Assembly (NCBI GenBank): GCA_027625915.1
Contig: JANTQA010000033.1
Span: 4,464,001 to 4,528,000, forward strand
Origin: Anaeramoeba flamelloides
Lineage: Eukaryota > Metamonada > Anaeramoebidae
DNA length: 64,000 bases
Direction: 5' to 3'
The notes under the pieces are model-generated. The model was not told where the DNA came from, ran no database searches, and worked only from the letters and a program-made list of their open reading frames with translations. Positions 23,043 through 42,019 of this stretch are shown here, piece by piece; the first letter of the stretch is position 1; each line of letters opens with the position of its first letter. A program made the position numbers and the translations under genes.

Positions 23043-23413
23043 CAGTCAGTTTCAAATTTAAGGTACAAACTTCAATTAAATTTAAGGCACAATAAGAATC
23101 TCAAATTAAGGCACAAAATTTGTAATATTTTTTTTTACAATGTATTTTACTAGAATCCAAAATATTGTTCCTAAATTTGAGGTTCTTATTTTGTCTTAAA
23201 ATTGAAACTTGCGGTACAGTCAGTTCCACATTTAAGACACAAACTTCAATGAAATTTAAGGTACAATAAGAACCTCAAATTTAGGAACAATATTTTGGAT
23301 TCTAGTAAAATACATTGTAAAAAAAAATATTACAAATTTTGTGCCTTAATTTGAGATTCTTATTGTGCCTTAAATTTAATTGAGAGTTTGTGTCTTAAAT
23401 TTGAAACTGATGG
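23043..23413. mobile_element. Two MITE family A copies abutting, opposite orientation
   Basis: The left copy spans 23043-23214 and the right copy 23217-23413, with a single TA (23215-23216) between them. Most of the right copy's loop is the near-exact reverse complement of the left copy's loop: both hold AACCTCAAATTTAGGAACAA and TTGTAATATTTTTTTTTACA in opposite strands. Outer ends are CAGTCAGTTTCAAATTTAAG on the left and a diverged TGATGG then TA on the right. The pair looks like recent copies of one source element. Confidence 0.75.
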
Positions 23414-24064
23414 TAATAAAAAACTCTAATTTTGTACACCTCTTTTGTAGACACTGAATCTTGAATATTTCAATAATCATTCTCTTTTAAGTACTAGTCA
23501 CAATATAAAGGCAAAAAATGTTCATTTTTTATAGATTATTTTTTCCAATCTCCTTTTTCAAAAACTCCTTCAAAAAAAGTTGCCTTGAAAGTATAAATTA
23601 ATACTATTTAACCCTATCCAAATACTTTTTACAAAACTTTGACTGAAAAATATTCCAAAAAAGTTTATTTCAAAAAAAAATGTCCATTTTTGCTTATATA
23701 CTGGTATAACACTATTATATAAAAAAAAAAATGAAAATTTCCAGTAAGATAAACATATTAGTATAATTATCCTTTCATCCGTGTTAATCGACTTTATTCG
23801 CAATATAATCAACATTCCAGTTCTTATAAGTCTTGGGGGTGTTGTATTTTGTATTGTTTATAGTACAAGGATTTTAAAAAGTCTTTAGTCAAGATTAAAA
23901 GGTCTATTTTGGTGTATTTTTTATAAATGGGTGTGACGGTGTTTTTTCTTAAATTCAATAGTAATATATTTTTTGAATAGATAATAACTAATAATCTTGA
24001 AAGCACTCTTATCATCTAAAAACTTGCATACGAAAAAAAAACTAATGATAAATATTGAAATTGT

Positions 24065-24235
24065 CCTATATTTTCCAGAATTTGAAAGAATTAATGTAAA
24101 TCACTGGATTTTAGTCTCTTCTTTTAAATTCTGAAAAACCTAAGGAAAATAGTCGTAGTTTTTTTTTTTTACTTTTTGAAATTTACCGAAAATTTCTTTA
24201 ATTTTCTGTTATTTTCAAAAATTAACAAAAAACTA
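24065..24235. repeat. Family D fragment
   Basis: This has TTTTCCAGAATTTGAAAG and its complementary arm near 24135. The T-run, TACCGAAAATTTC and its complement then run on to ACAAAAAACTACA. It is directly joined to the diverged MITE A copy at 24236. Confidence 0.5.
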
Positions 24236-24434
24236 CATATGGTACCACTTTGAAGACACAAATTTTCAAAATAATTTGAGTCACTAAAAAAATTCGAAAT
24301 TAAGGCACAAAATTCAAATTATAGTAAAATAATTTGTATAAAAATTAAAATTCCAAAAAAATGAGTTTTAATTTGAGATTTTTTTATACCTTAAATTCTG
24401 TTGAAAGTTTATGTCCTCAAAGTGGAACTGGCGG
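24236..24434. mobile_element. MITE family A, old diverged copy
   Basis: This is a 199-bp palindrome with TA at 24234-24235 and after 24434. The left end, CATATGGTACCACTTTGAAG, aligns without gaps to CAGTCAGTTCCACTTTTAAG of the young copies but with several changes. The arms keep AAATTAAGGCACAAAATTC. It is more diverged than the copies at 2496 or 36534. Confidence 0.65.
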
Positions 24435-25639
24435 TAATGGGAAATCACAAAAAAAAAATAGTGATTTTTTCAATTTAAAAGAATAAATAATTCTTTTATA
24501 ATCCAAATAATTGATTCACTATTTGAAATATATTCATTAATTTAGAATAATTTTAAAATATAATAAAATAATCTCTCAACTGTGAAAAAAAAAAAATATT
24601 CATTGTTTTTACTCTTGAATTTAAAAAAAATATTAATAGAAAATTGGATTTTTCAACTTATATTGTATAATATCTTTCAAAATAATTTTTGATCCAAGAT
24701 CTTTAATTACCAAATAGTATCTATTATAATAAAGTTATTAACAAGGCTTAAATTAGCAAATATCTATTGTTTTATTGAAAAAAAACTTTCAGGGTAATGT
24801 AGACCTTAATACTAACCCAAGTCAACCTAAAATTACAAATTTTAAAAAGAGATAAACTGGTTTCAAACAAACAGCTCTGGAACTATTCATGGGCAAAACA
24901 AATTTTCCTGTCCTGTGGATATTACTTTTATGAATAAGAAAATATTTATGGATTCAAAGAATCTCCAGTAATTATCTTATTAAAAAAATTTCAGTTTTTT
25001 TCAAAATTTATTTAATTGGTAACAACCTTGTTTGGTAATCTCAATCCAAAATTTATCTAAAAACGATTTGAAAATCCAGATTTTTTCTTATATTCAGTTT
25101 CCAAATAAATTAATATTAAAATCTTCCAAGTTTACTTCGAGTGTGTCAAGATACAAGACAATAATTTACTTCTTACCACATATCAATATCCAAAAATTTA
25201 TTTTTAATTTTATCTTTTTAAATATTCGAAAATTTATGAATTTTTTTGAAAAAACATATTTATTATAAAATCTCAAAAATCCTCATAAATACGGAAAATT
25301 CTAAATGTTAAGAGATTTTATCTTCCCTATAATTCAACTTTTTCAGATCATTTTTATTAACTGGTTTATTTTATTCAACCTCACAAAGAACACAAACTCC
25401 TGAAAAAACTAAATCTCTGTTTACTCTCTAAAAGAACTTTTTCTTATAACTTTCTACTTTTTTCAACAAATATTTCAACTTGAACAATTATCTATAATTA
25501 ACAGAAATAAAATAAATGAACTTTTTATCAAAAAAAATTCTACAAAATAAAAAGTTCATCGAGTTTTTTTAATTCAAATAATATCAAAAATAAAAAAACT
25601 TTTTTAATTTGTTAAAAAAAATACAATAGAATGAAGGTA

Positions 25640-25960
25640 AATATAAAAATTTCTTATAATCAGTAAAAACAATCCAAACCTCATTTTTTTATAATATCCA
25701 ATTATATGATTTTATTTATTACAAGAACAAAGAAACCTTTTGATAAGATTTTCCATAATATATCAATTAAATAAAAACAAAATCCAAAAGATAGAATTAA
25801 AAAAACTACAATGGTGTGTAATCCTCTTTTTTGTCTTTAATAATTTATTTTTTCTTTTCTCAATTGATCTTTTTATCATTTTCAGAACTTTTTCGAATTA
25901 AAAAACTGTTGAACTTTTTTTCCTTTTCAAAAACTAATGTTTTTTTTCGCAATTTTAAAA
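25640..25960 (-). mobile_element. Family B-like fragment, reverse
   Basis: On the minus strand it shows TTAATAATTTATTA...AAAGACAAAAAAGAGG and AGTTCAACAGTTTTTTAATTC, resembling the reverse copy at 5175-5605. It lies next to the clearer family B copy that starts at 25993. The limits are uncertain. Confidence 0.35.
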
Positions 25961-25992
25961 TAAAGAAAAACAATAATTAAAAAATAAACTTA

Positions 25993-26391
25993 CTATTATG
26001 AAAAAAAAGTTAAACACGTTTTTAATTGAGAACATTACTGAAAATTCAAAGTAAGGTCAATTAAAAAAAGAATAAATAAATAAATAAAGACAAAAAAGAA
26101 GTATTCAGCACAAAACAATTTTTTTAATACTAGTCTTTTGTTATGGGATTTTTCTTTGATTGATCAATTATTAAAAATTTATTCAAAAAATTGGCTATTT
26201 TTGAGATCTCCAAAACCACTCTAACAATTTTGATAAGAAAGTAGATATAAATTGCTATTGTTGGTTCGATTGAAAATAATATAATGGGTTATTATTTGAA
26301 GTTAATTGGATTCTTATTTTTATTGATTTTACTTTTCCTTTACAGTAATGTTCCCAATGAAAAACCGTGTTTCACTTTTTTTCCAAAACGG
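25993..26391 (+). mobile_element. Family B TIR element, uninterrupted copy
   Basis: This 399-bp element has TA on both sides. The left TIR (CTATTATGAAAAAAAAGTTA) pairs with the right TIR (complement CCGTTTTGGAAAAAAAGTGA), and both continue into a block around TTTAATTGAGAACATTACTG. The interior contains TAATACTAGTCTTTTGTTATGGG, the uninterrupted form of the site that holds a MITE in the copy at 36366-36979. It has no coding capacity. It is Tc1/mariner-like by its TA target; this is inference. Confidence 0.75.
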
Positions 26392-26809
26392 TACTATTCA
26401 AATTATCCCATCCATTCTATGAATTTTCAGTTAAAAAAACTAATTTAGAGATCATTAGAATCAATACTAACTGGTTTTAATATTCTTGAAAAAAAAAAAA
26501 AAAAGAAAGAAATAAAAATAAACCTAAAAAAGTTTATCTTCATTCCATTTTATTATTCAGATAAAAACAAATGATCGAGAGTGTTACATAAATACAAAAA
26601 TAAACAAGGAAAGAAAAACAAATCATTTTATTTAATTTATAAAAACATGAAAAATAATTTTGATAAATAAATAAATAAACGTGGCTCGATAAATAAATAA
26701 AGAAAAAAACTAAATAAAAAAAAAAATCAAGAATAATTAAAATAAAATAGATAAAAAAAAAATCAATAATAAAAAAAAAAAAGGCAAAAATAAATGATTC
26801 ATTCACTAA

Positions 26810-34804
<7,995 letters not shown>

Positions 34805-35615
34805 TTGAAAAGAATTGAGGGGAAATAATTTTTAAGAAAGAAAAAAAAAAGGATTTTGTGTTGTTTGTTATGAAATGAAAAAACTTTTAAAAAAAATTAA
34901 AACCAGAGAAAATGGGGACGAAGATGCCTCTTCAAAGGATAGTTTTGTTGGTTTGCCACTTTGACAATCAAACAAAAACTTTTGTTCAAAGTTAGTTAAG
35001 TTTCCAAAGCTAAAATTGGTTTTGTGATTTCTTTTTTGATATAAAGCACTTTAGAAAACCAAACCTGGGTGGTAATTTCTGGTGTTTCAATAAGATTTTG
35101 TTTTCATTTTGTTAAAATTTGAGACTGATTTTGATCTTTTTTAGTCTGAATTTTGAAAAAAATATTCCTTGAGGCTTTATGATATCAAACAGTATAAATG
35201 GGTGTTCAATTTTAAAGTTATTCCGAAATCCAAATATTTTACACTTTGAAAATAAGAGAAAAAATTTTTAAATTTTTTTAAAATAGAGAGAGTTATTTTA
35301 TCAAAATCTTTGGGTGTTGTCTAAAACCTTTGTACGATCTTCTTTGATGATTTCAAACAAAGTATTTTTTCTCTTTTACTCTATTTTCGAAAAAATTATT
35401 TTGTAACTACAAGCACAAGAGCAATAAAATGCTGATATTTTGAGTTTAATTGTATCTGAGTGGAAACGTTTCTCAAGATTTCAGGAGAAAGATGTTTTTT
35501 GTGAAAGTGTATTTTTTTGACCAGTAAACCCAGTATTATTTTTGGAAATTTAAGGGCATATTCAGAAATAATTCACAGAATCTTGAAATTTCAATGTGAA
35601 GTGAAAATCTGAGTA
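34805..35615. other. 5' flank of the kinase, no gene seen
   Basis: AT-rich DNA upstream of the kinase start codon. I can identify no core promoter element with confidence. I recognise no repeat family until the family J element begins at 35616. Confidence 0.5.
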
Positions 35616-36084
35616 ACTGTTGAGAGAAAAATGGTAGACACAGAAAAATAGTTTTGACACCATTTTTAATTGGGAACATTAGTAAAATTGAAAATCAAAT
35701 CCTATTGATAACTCGGTGACTTTTTTATAAATCCAGGTTTAAAGGTTTTAAAAGTTCATTAATCTGTGGTGTGTGTAGAATACTAATTTGATTGGTTGAT
35801 AACTAAAAGTAGATCATGTCATTTTAACAAAAATCCAAGTTTTAGTAAAGTTTACTATTAATTCTGAAAATGGTAATTTTTAAACTTGCTATAGATTATA
35901 AGAGATAAGTTTTTGAAAAAGTAGAATTACATTAATAGTTATTCTAATAAGTAGATTATTGTTATTTTCTTTTAGTTATTTCACAAACAAAAGAAATTAA
36001 AAATCATTTTCAGGTTCTATTAATGTTACCAATTAAAATTGCTTTCCAACTATTTTTCTCTGTCCAACATTTTTCTCTCAACAG
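35616..36084 (+). mobile_element. Family J TIR element, full copy
   Basis: TIRs of about 70 bp start ACTGTTGAGAGAAAAATG on the left and, from the right, ACTGTTGAGAGAAAAATGTT. Both continue to a block TTTTTAATTGGGAACATTA that is shared with family B. TA precedes the left end. The left two-thirds is the inverted partner of positions 1-288. It is non-coding and non-autonomous. Confidence 0.75.
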
Positions 36085-36365
36085 TAATATAAAAAAAACA
36101 AACTTACCTTTGTAGTTATTTTCAGAAAGGAATTATTATTTTTTAATAATGTGATCGATTTATCTTATTGTTCATAAGTTTAAAATCCTACTTATTTCCT
36201 TATTATTTCAAAAAAAAACCATTTCCTTTGAACAAATAAAGAAAACATATTGTTTGTGATGAACTGTACATACATAACTTTTAAAAATAAATACACTGTG
36301 TTATATAATAACTTGTAATAAAAAATATACTTTATTTTAAAAAAAAAAAAACAGAAATTAACTTA

Positions 36366-36979
36366 ACAGTTGTGGAAAAATAGTGAAACTGGAAAAAAAG
36401 TGAAATAGGTTTTTAATTGGGAACCTTACTGAAAATAAAAAGTAAAATCAATGAATAAAAGAATAAATAAATAAAAAAAAACAAAATGAAGTATTCGTCA
36501 CAATAACAGTTTTTATAATACTATCTTTTATTACAGTCAGTTTCACTTTTAAGGCACAAACTTTCAACGAAATATAAGGCACAAAGAAAATCTCAAATTA
36601 AGGCACAAAATTTGAAATATTTTTTTTTACAATTTATTTTACTAGAATCTGAATTTTGTGCCTTAATTTGAGATTTTTATTGTGCCTTAAATTTCGTTGA
36701 AAGTTTGTTCCTTAAAAGTGGAACTGACTGTATGGGATTTTCTTTGATTGATCAATTATTAAAAATTTGTTCAAAAAATTGATTATTCTTGAGATCTCCA
36801 AAACCACACCAATAATTTCTATAAATCAAGTAGATTTAAATTGTATTTGTTGGTTGATTGAAAATAATATAATGGTTTATTATTTGAAGTTAATTGGTTT
36901 CTTCTTTTTATTGATTTTACTTTTCATTTTTAGTAATGTTCCCAATTAAAAACTGTGTTTCACTTTTTTTCCACAACAG
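36366..36979 (+). mobile_element. Family B TIR element carrying a nested MITE
   Basis: The left TIR (CAGTTGTGGAAAAATAGTGA) and the right TIR (complement CTGTTGTGGAAAAAAAGTGA) lead into TTTTTAATTGGGAACCTTACTG and its counterpart. The body matches 25993-26391 block for block. Positions 36534-36730 are a family A MITE inserted into TTTTATTATGGG. Without it the element would be about 415 bp, like its paralogue. Confidence 0.78.
36534..36730. mobile_element. MITE family A, copy nested in family B
   Basis: This 197-bp palindrome has TA at 36532-36533 and 36731-36732. The ends are CAGTCAGTTTCACTTTTAAG and the complementary ACTGACTG. It is very close in sequence to 2496-2692, so it is probably among the youngest copies in the window. 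Confidence 0.88.
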
Positions 36980-36999
36980 TAAACTCAAAAAAAAAAAAA

Positions 37000-37160
37000 C
37001 TTGTATTTGAATTTTAAATGGGAAAAATTTTCACTCTTTTTCCATATTTTTATTTAACAAATAGAGATACAAAAAACAAGTTAATTCATTGAAACTCTAT
37101 TTATTTAGAAAACAAAAATATGGAAAAGGAAGTGAAAATATTTTTTATATTTAGAATTCA
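37000..37160. mobile_element. Family I palindrome, copy 2
   Basis: The left arm (TTTGAATTTTAAATGGG, AAAATTTTCACTCTTTTTCC) and the right arm (complement TTTGAATTCTAAATATA, AAAATATTTTCACTTCC) pair along most of a ~155-bp unit. It lies just 3' of the family B element. It matches 5973-6135. Confidence 0.55.
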
Positions 37161-37636
37161 AATTGTGTGTATTTTCTCTATTTAATACATTTTTTGTTTC
37201 ATTATTTTCATTCTAATTGAACAAAAAATAGGCGATAAATCAATCAAGTCATCAAATTAAAAATGTTAACATTTTTTTTTTGATTTAAAGCCTCTAAAAT
37301 ACTATCTAAATGATAACATTTCTTAATTTATATTCCTTTATTTTTAGTAAGAATTAATTTTTATTCTTTCTGCAAATATATAAAAAATTCAGTGAAACAG
37401 TTAAAAAAGAACAATATATTTATTTGGATTATTGATAATCAACTGAAAAAAAAAATGAGATTGTGTTATTAATAATTATTTGGATATAAGTAAATTAAAA
37501 TAAATTTCTTATTGTATATTTTGATAAGAATAATTCATTATTTATTTTTAAGCAATTAAAAAAAAATTTTTTTAATCATTTAAATTTCAAGAAATTAATA
37601 AATATTGATAAATATAATAAATAATTTATTTTTTCT

Positions 37637-38792
37637 CATTTCCTACTAGAAAAGTTAAAAACTTTAGCTGTTCATGTTCAAATGTATGTAGATGATCTTA
37701 TTATTATTATGAAAGGGCCATTAATCTCTCTAAAAATTAATTTAGAAAGGATTTTTGAAATAATAAAAAGATTCGGGATGAACCCACATAATAAAAAAAC
37801 CAAATATAAAAAAGAATTAAATGATATTTTTTATCTTGGGATTTGGTTAGAAAAAAACACACATCTTGAATATAATTTCAAAAAAGTAGAAAAGTCCTTG
37901 GAAACACTTAATCGATTGTTTCAACAAAATAAACTCAACAATGGAGTCAAAATAACTTCTTTCAAAGCTCTCATTTTAAGTCAACTTTATTATGGTCTTG
38001 AAATATTTGACTTGAAACAAAATGATTTTGAAAGAATTGATAGATTTATCAATAAATCAGTCACAAATTTCTTACAAATTAATATCCACCCACCTCGATT
38101 AATTTATAAAACTGAAGCAAAAATTGATCTCGCTAGATTAAAAATATACCAAAGAAAATATAAATTGATAGAAAAATTAGATTTCTTAAATTTAAAAAAA
38201 TTAAAAACAATACTAAATTTTCGAAAATTGGAAAATGAAAATATTAATTGGCACACTAAGGGATTAAAATTATTAGATTTAGAATTAAAAGTTTTTCGAT
38301 TAACCGAATTGGAAAATTCACCTAGTTGGAAAGTTCAACAATATCTAAAAATTATAAAACAACAAAATTGCAATTTCAAACAACAAAAATATTTAAACTG
38401 GAAAGCTTCAAAAACAATTCTAAAATTTCGAAATTTTACTAATTGTTTAAATAGGTACTCTTATGTAACAAGTAAAAATAAAAATAAAAATTGTGATTTA
38501 TGTAAAGAAAAGTTAAATATTGATATCATTGAAGATTTCGATCATTTTTTATGGGGCTGTCCGGCCTATAAAATAAATAGAAAAATCTGGATATCTGAAT
38601 TTTTTGAAAAAAATAAAAAAATTAATAATATCGGAGATATTATTAATAAAAAGAATTCATCATATATATTATCATTAGTAAGTGATAATAAAATTTGTGA
38701 TTCTTTAACAAAATTTCTAAAAAAAAAAGTTTAGAAATTAGGGCACACAGGAGAAAAACAATTTTCTCTCTTCAAAAATAAAAAAAAAAAAA
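37637..38792 (+). mobile_element. 5'-truncated LINE (non-LTR retrotransposon)
   Basis: The insertion is bounded by a target-site duplication: AATAATTTATTTTTTCT at 37620-37636, and the same with three more T at 38793-38812. It ends in an A-rich tail (38775-38792). The reverse-transcriptase frame is open from the first base to TAG at 38732-38734, about 366 codons, with no internal stop. It begins just before the catalytic motif MYVDDL, so fingers and most of the palm are missing. The thumb/connection region follows, then a C-terminal zinc-knuckle-like CDLC...DHFLWGC motif (38500-38560) typical of LINE ORF2 ends. The short 3' UTR folds into a hairpin (GAGAAAA at 38751-38757 with TTTTCTC at 38762-38768). 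Such stems guide target-primed reverse transcription in several LINE clades. Loss of the 5' end makes it dead on arrival. Confidence 0.9.
37682..38734 (+). CDS. LINE reverse transcriptase, C-terminal part
   Basis: This is the part of the LINE frame after its first Met. That Met is internal to the ancestral protein (VQMYVDDL) and unlikely to be a real start. It contains the catalytic Asp pair of YVDD, a 'GMNPHNKKT' segment typical of the post-catalytic region, and Lys/Asn-rich linker sequence. The CDLC...H...C cluster comes before a charged C-terminus. No endonuclease or RNase H domain is present. Function is lost through truncation; expression is not expected. Confidence 0.85.
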   Translation: MYVDDLIIIMKGPLISLKINLERIFEIIKRFGMNPHNKKTKYKKELNDIFYLGIWLEKNTHLEYNFKKVEKSLETLNRLFQQNKLNNGVKITSFKALILSQLYYGLEIFDLKQNDFERIDRFINKSVTNFLQINIHPPRLIYKTEAKIDLARLKIYQRKYKLIEKLDFLNLKKLKTILNFRKLENENINWHTKGLKLLDLELKVFRLTELENSPSWKVQQYLKIIKQQNCNFKQQKYLNWKASKTILKFRNFTNCLNRYSYVTSKNKNKNCDLCKEKLNIDIIEDFDHFLWGCPAYKINRKIWISEFFEKNKKINNIGDIINKKNSSYILSLVSDNKICDSLTKFLKKKV

Positions 38793-38812
38793 AATAATTT
38801 ATTTTTTTTTCT

Positions 38813-39580
38813 GATATTTCTTGATTCAATTTTTTGGTTTATTCATTTTTTTGTATTTTTAAAATAAGATTAAATTTCAAATTTTATTTTTTCATATAAA
38901 CTAATGAGAAATGACAGATTCAAGTTTTCGATAAAATAAAAATATTTGGAAAATTTTCTTTTTATTATTACAATTGAATAATTCAAACATTTAAGGATCA
39001 AAAGCTCAACACTGAAAATTATTTTGTAATAATGAATTTTTTTAAAAAAATTAATTCATTTAACTTCAAATGTATAAAATATTTGGTTTATCATAGAAAA
39101 AAAATGATCTTTTTGAGGTAAATATTGTATTATCTCATTTGAAAAAAATAAATAAGGGTTGCCAACATATTAAACAGATTTTTTTCCGAAAATTAAATTT
39201 TATTTCAAATATTTCTAATACTTTTTTATATTATAGATGCTGTTTTTATTGGAATTACAAATCTTTCCACTTTGAAAAGTAACTCTTTACCAGATTAAAT
39301 GTTTGTGTTTTTACAAAATAATATCCATACCAAATAAAAATTAAACAAATAAGTGTATATTTTTTAATAAAATTGTTGATGAAAAAGAGATTTCTACACT
39401 TTTAAAACCATACCGGGGTGCAATTCTTTAGGGAATCGGTACTTTTGTATATAAAATTTTGCGAAAATGGATGAAAAAAATGCTTATTGGTAAAATGTAC
39501 AATAAAAATACAACTTTAGGAAAAACGTATCTAAATAAAAATATTTTAAATGTACTTTATATATTTATATTTATATATAT
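38813..39580. other. Intergenic, no gene seen
   Basis: AT-rich DNA between the LINE and the dinucleotide repeats. I recognise no gene and no repeat family. Confidence 0.5.
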
Positions 39581-39582
39581 AC

Positions 39583-39628
<46 letters not shown>

Positions 39629-39630
39629 CA
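39583..39630. repeat. AT then GT dinucleotide microsatellite
   Basis: A run of ATAC/AT dinucleotides passes into (AT)n and then (GT)n. C- and T-homopolymers follow at 39663-39690. Open frames through it give Tyr/Ile and Val/Cys runs and are artefacts. Confidence 0.8.
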
Positions 39631-39745
39631 TATCAAGGGAAACTGAACAAGGGACACATATACCCCCCCTTTTTTTTTTTTTTTTATTTTTTTTTTATTT
39701 TTATTTTTTTGAAAATTTATAACCCAGTATACATATATTCTAGTA

Positions 39746-39886
39746 GATTCAGTTTCACTTAAAATAAACAAACTATCAATGAAATTTAAGGTACAAAACA
39801 ATCTCAAATTAAGGAACAAAAGCTGTAATATTTTAACATGCCTTAATTTTGTTTGACATTTTGTACCTTGTAACTGAAACTGGCTG
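39746..39886. mobile_element. MITE family A, shortened copy
   Basis: The ends GATTCAGTTTCACTT and CTGAAACTGGCTG followed by TA match family A. The interior is shortened to about 141 bp, with the loop and part of one arm gone. The words AATTTAAGGTACAAAA and AATCTCAAATTAAGGAACAAA remain. Confidence 0.65.
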
Positions 39887-40329
39887 TATACTAACTATTT
39901 TTATATCATTCATTTTTGCAAAAAATAAACCGTACAGCTAAAAAAGAGATTTCAAAAAACTTAATAATTTAAAAATATTATGAATGGTTGATTTTTTTTA
40001 ACCCCACCCATTTGAATTTAAAAAATGATATAAATTGGAAAGTTGAAAAAATGATTATAAATTTGGGTTTTAAATCTTTATATCCGAATTCTAACTTTAC
40101 CTTTTTGTAAAAAAAGAACTACATAACCGTAATCATATTTACAATTTTATTTTAAAAATTTCAGGAACTGTGATTTTTTTAGAGATTGTTTTTAATGTTT
40201 ATGTTTTACAGAATATACATTACATCAAATGAATTATTCAATGATAATGATAAAATACATGTTTTGTTTAAATTGATAGACCAAAAAATCAAAAAAAGTA
40301 TTTTAATTTAAATAATTGAAAGAAAACAA

Positions 40330-40850
40330 AAAATAATAATTTTTGACAAAGTTATTTCCTTTTCCGATTCTTATGATACATACAGTCTTCCCAATGTTAC
40401 CATAAAATTTTAAATAAAACACAATTGATTTTTCTATTCTTATTTTCCATTTTCGAAAAATTTGGGAATAAGAGTTATTATTCAAAAAAAATTTTTAATA
40501 AATGAGCTATTATTCTAATTTAGGAAAATCATAAAAAAATTTTAACGATTCATTAAACACTTAAAAATATTGTTCAAAAAATGTAAATTTTTAAAGATCA
40601 GTAAATATTGATTTTTTTTTGCACTATTTGGGGCTGAGAATTTTTTTTGATTTTACTAAATTCGAATAATAGCTTATTTATTAAAATTTTTTTTTGAATA
40701 ATAACCCTTATTTCAGAATTTTTCGAAAATGGAAATTCAGTCTCGAAAACTCAATTTTGTTTTATTCAAAAATTTATAGTAGCTTTGGAACAGTTGTATC
40801 ATAATTTAATAATACACACCATCTTTACCAAATTTCTATTATACATTAAG
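40330..40850. mobile_element. About 520-bp palindromic element
   Basis: The inner arms at 40445-40530 and 40651-40735 pair well (TTCCATTTTCGAAAAATT, GTTATTATTCAAAAAAAA, GCTATTATTC). Weaker pairing continues outward: AATAAAACACAATTGA at about 40413 pairs with TCAATTTTGTTTTATT near 40760, and TTATGATACA at about 40371 with TGTATCATAA near 40795. The ends are not sharp and no target duplication is clear. No gene is inside. Confidence 0.55.
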
Positions 40851-42015
40851 ATTTCTTCTAATGATTTTTTCGCAAAATCAATAATTTGTACACACTTTTA
40901 GTATGTAATCTAAAATTGTTTTTTTATCTTTATAAATGTTTTTAATTATTAAAAATAAAATGAAAAACTACAAAGACCTTGATATTTTTTTTTAATAATT
41001 TGTGATTTGATTTATGAAATGGGTAAGTTAACCACATTTAAACAATTTATTAATTGGTTCTCTTTTTGAAAATCAAATTTTGCACGTTTCCAATAAAAAA
41101 CTCAAAAATTTATCCAATTATTTCTATCAAAAATAAAGTTAATTCTTGAAACAGGGAAAACATATTTTTAGTTTTATATTGAAAAATCTTTATTTAGTAA
41201 GAATTTTTTCTATTTTTTTATTATTTTTGATAATCTAAATAATTCAAAAAGAAATCTCAGCGAATAAAACTAATCAAATTTAAAGTTTTTTAAATAAATG
41301 AAACTTTATTAGAAAGTTAACTATGATTTTTTAATTAAATTTAGATCTATATAGCAAAATTTGTTTATTCTTTAAAGTTTTAAAAAAGTGATTGTTCTCT
41401 GGTTTTCGAAAAATTTCAAAAAAATTTACAATTTTGAATTTTTTTTAACAAACTATTTAGTCTTATTCACAAGAATCATTTTAAAACCATTCATTTCATT
41501 TTTGTCAGAAAAAAAATGATTTTGAATTTATGAATAAAATTACTTTATTCCAAATATCTTCAAGAAAATTTTATTTTTAAAAATCTAATTTTAATATTAG
41601 AACAAAAACACAATTTCTGTGAAAAATTTGTTATGGTTTAAAAAATTTAAAGGTTATAACTACCCTTCTTAAAAAAAATATAATTATTTTTCAATATGAT
41701 GAATAAATTATTGCATTTTTTTTCGTTAACCAATGGAATTATCCCCAAAATGAAACAAAATTGTTACAGTAATATTCCTGGTAATAAATCCTATTTATTT
41801 TTCTATAATGACTGAAATGGGAATAAAATATTTTAAGTGTTTAGAATGTAAGAAATAAAATGAATTCAAAAATTTTATTTTTCAGAAAAAATGTAAAAAA
41901 CAAAAAATTAACCCCACAGTACTAATATAATTTATTTAGTTTTTTAACCGATCAGAATTTTTTAACACTTGTCATCTACAAAATTTATAAGTTGAGAATA
42001 TCACCAATAATATAA
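40851..42015. other. Intergenic, no gene seen
   Basis: AT-rich DNA with short homopolymers. I see no convincing open frame or repeat. Confidence 0.5.
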
Positions 42016-42019
42016 ACAC

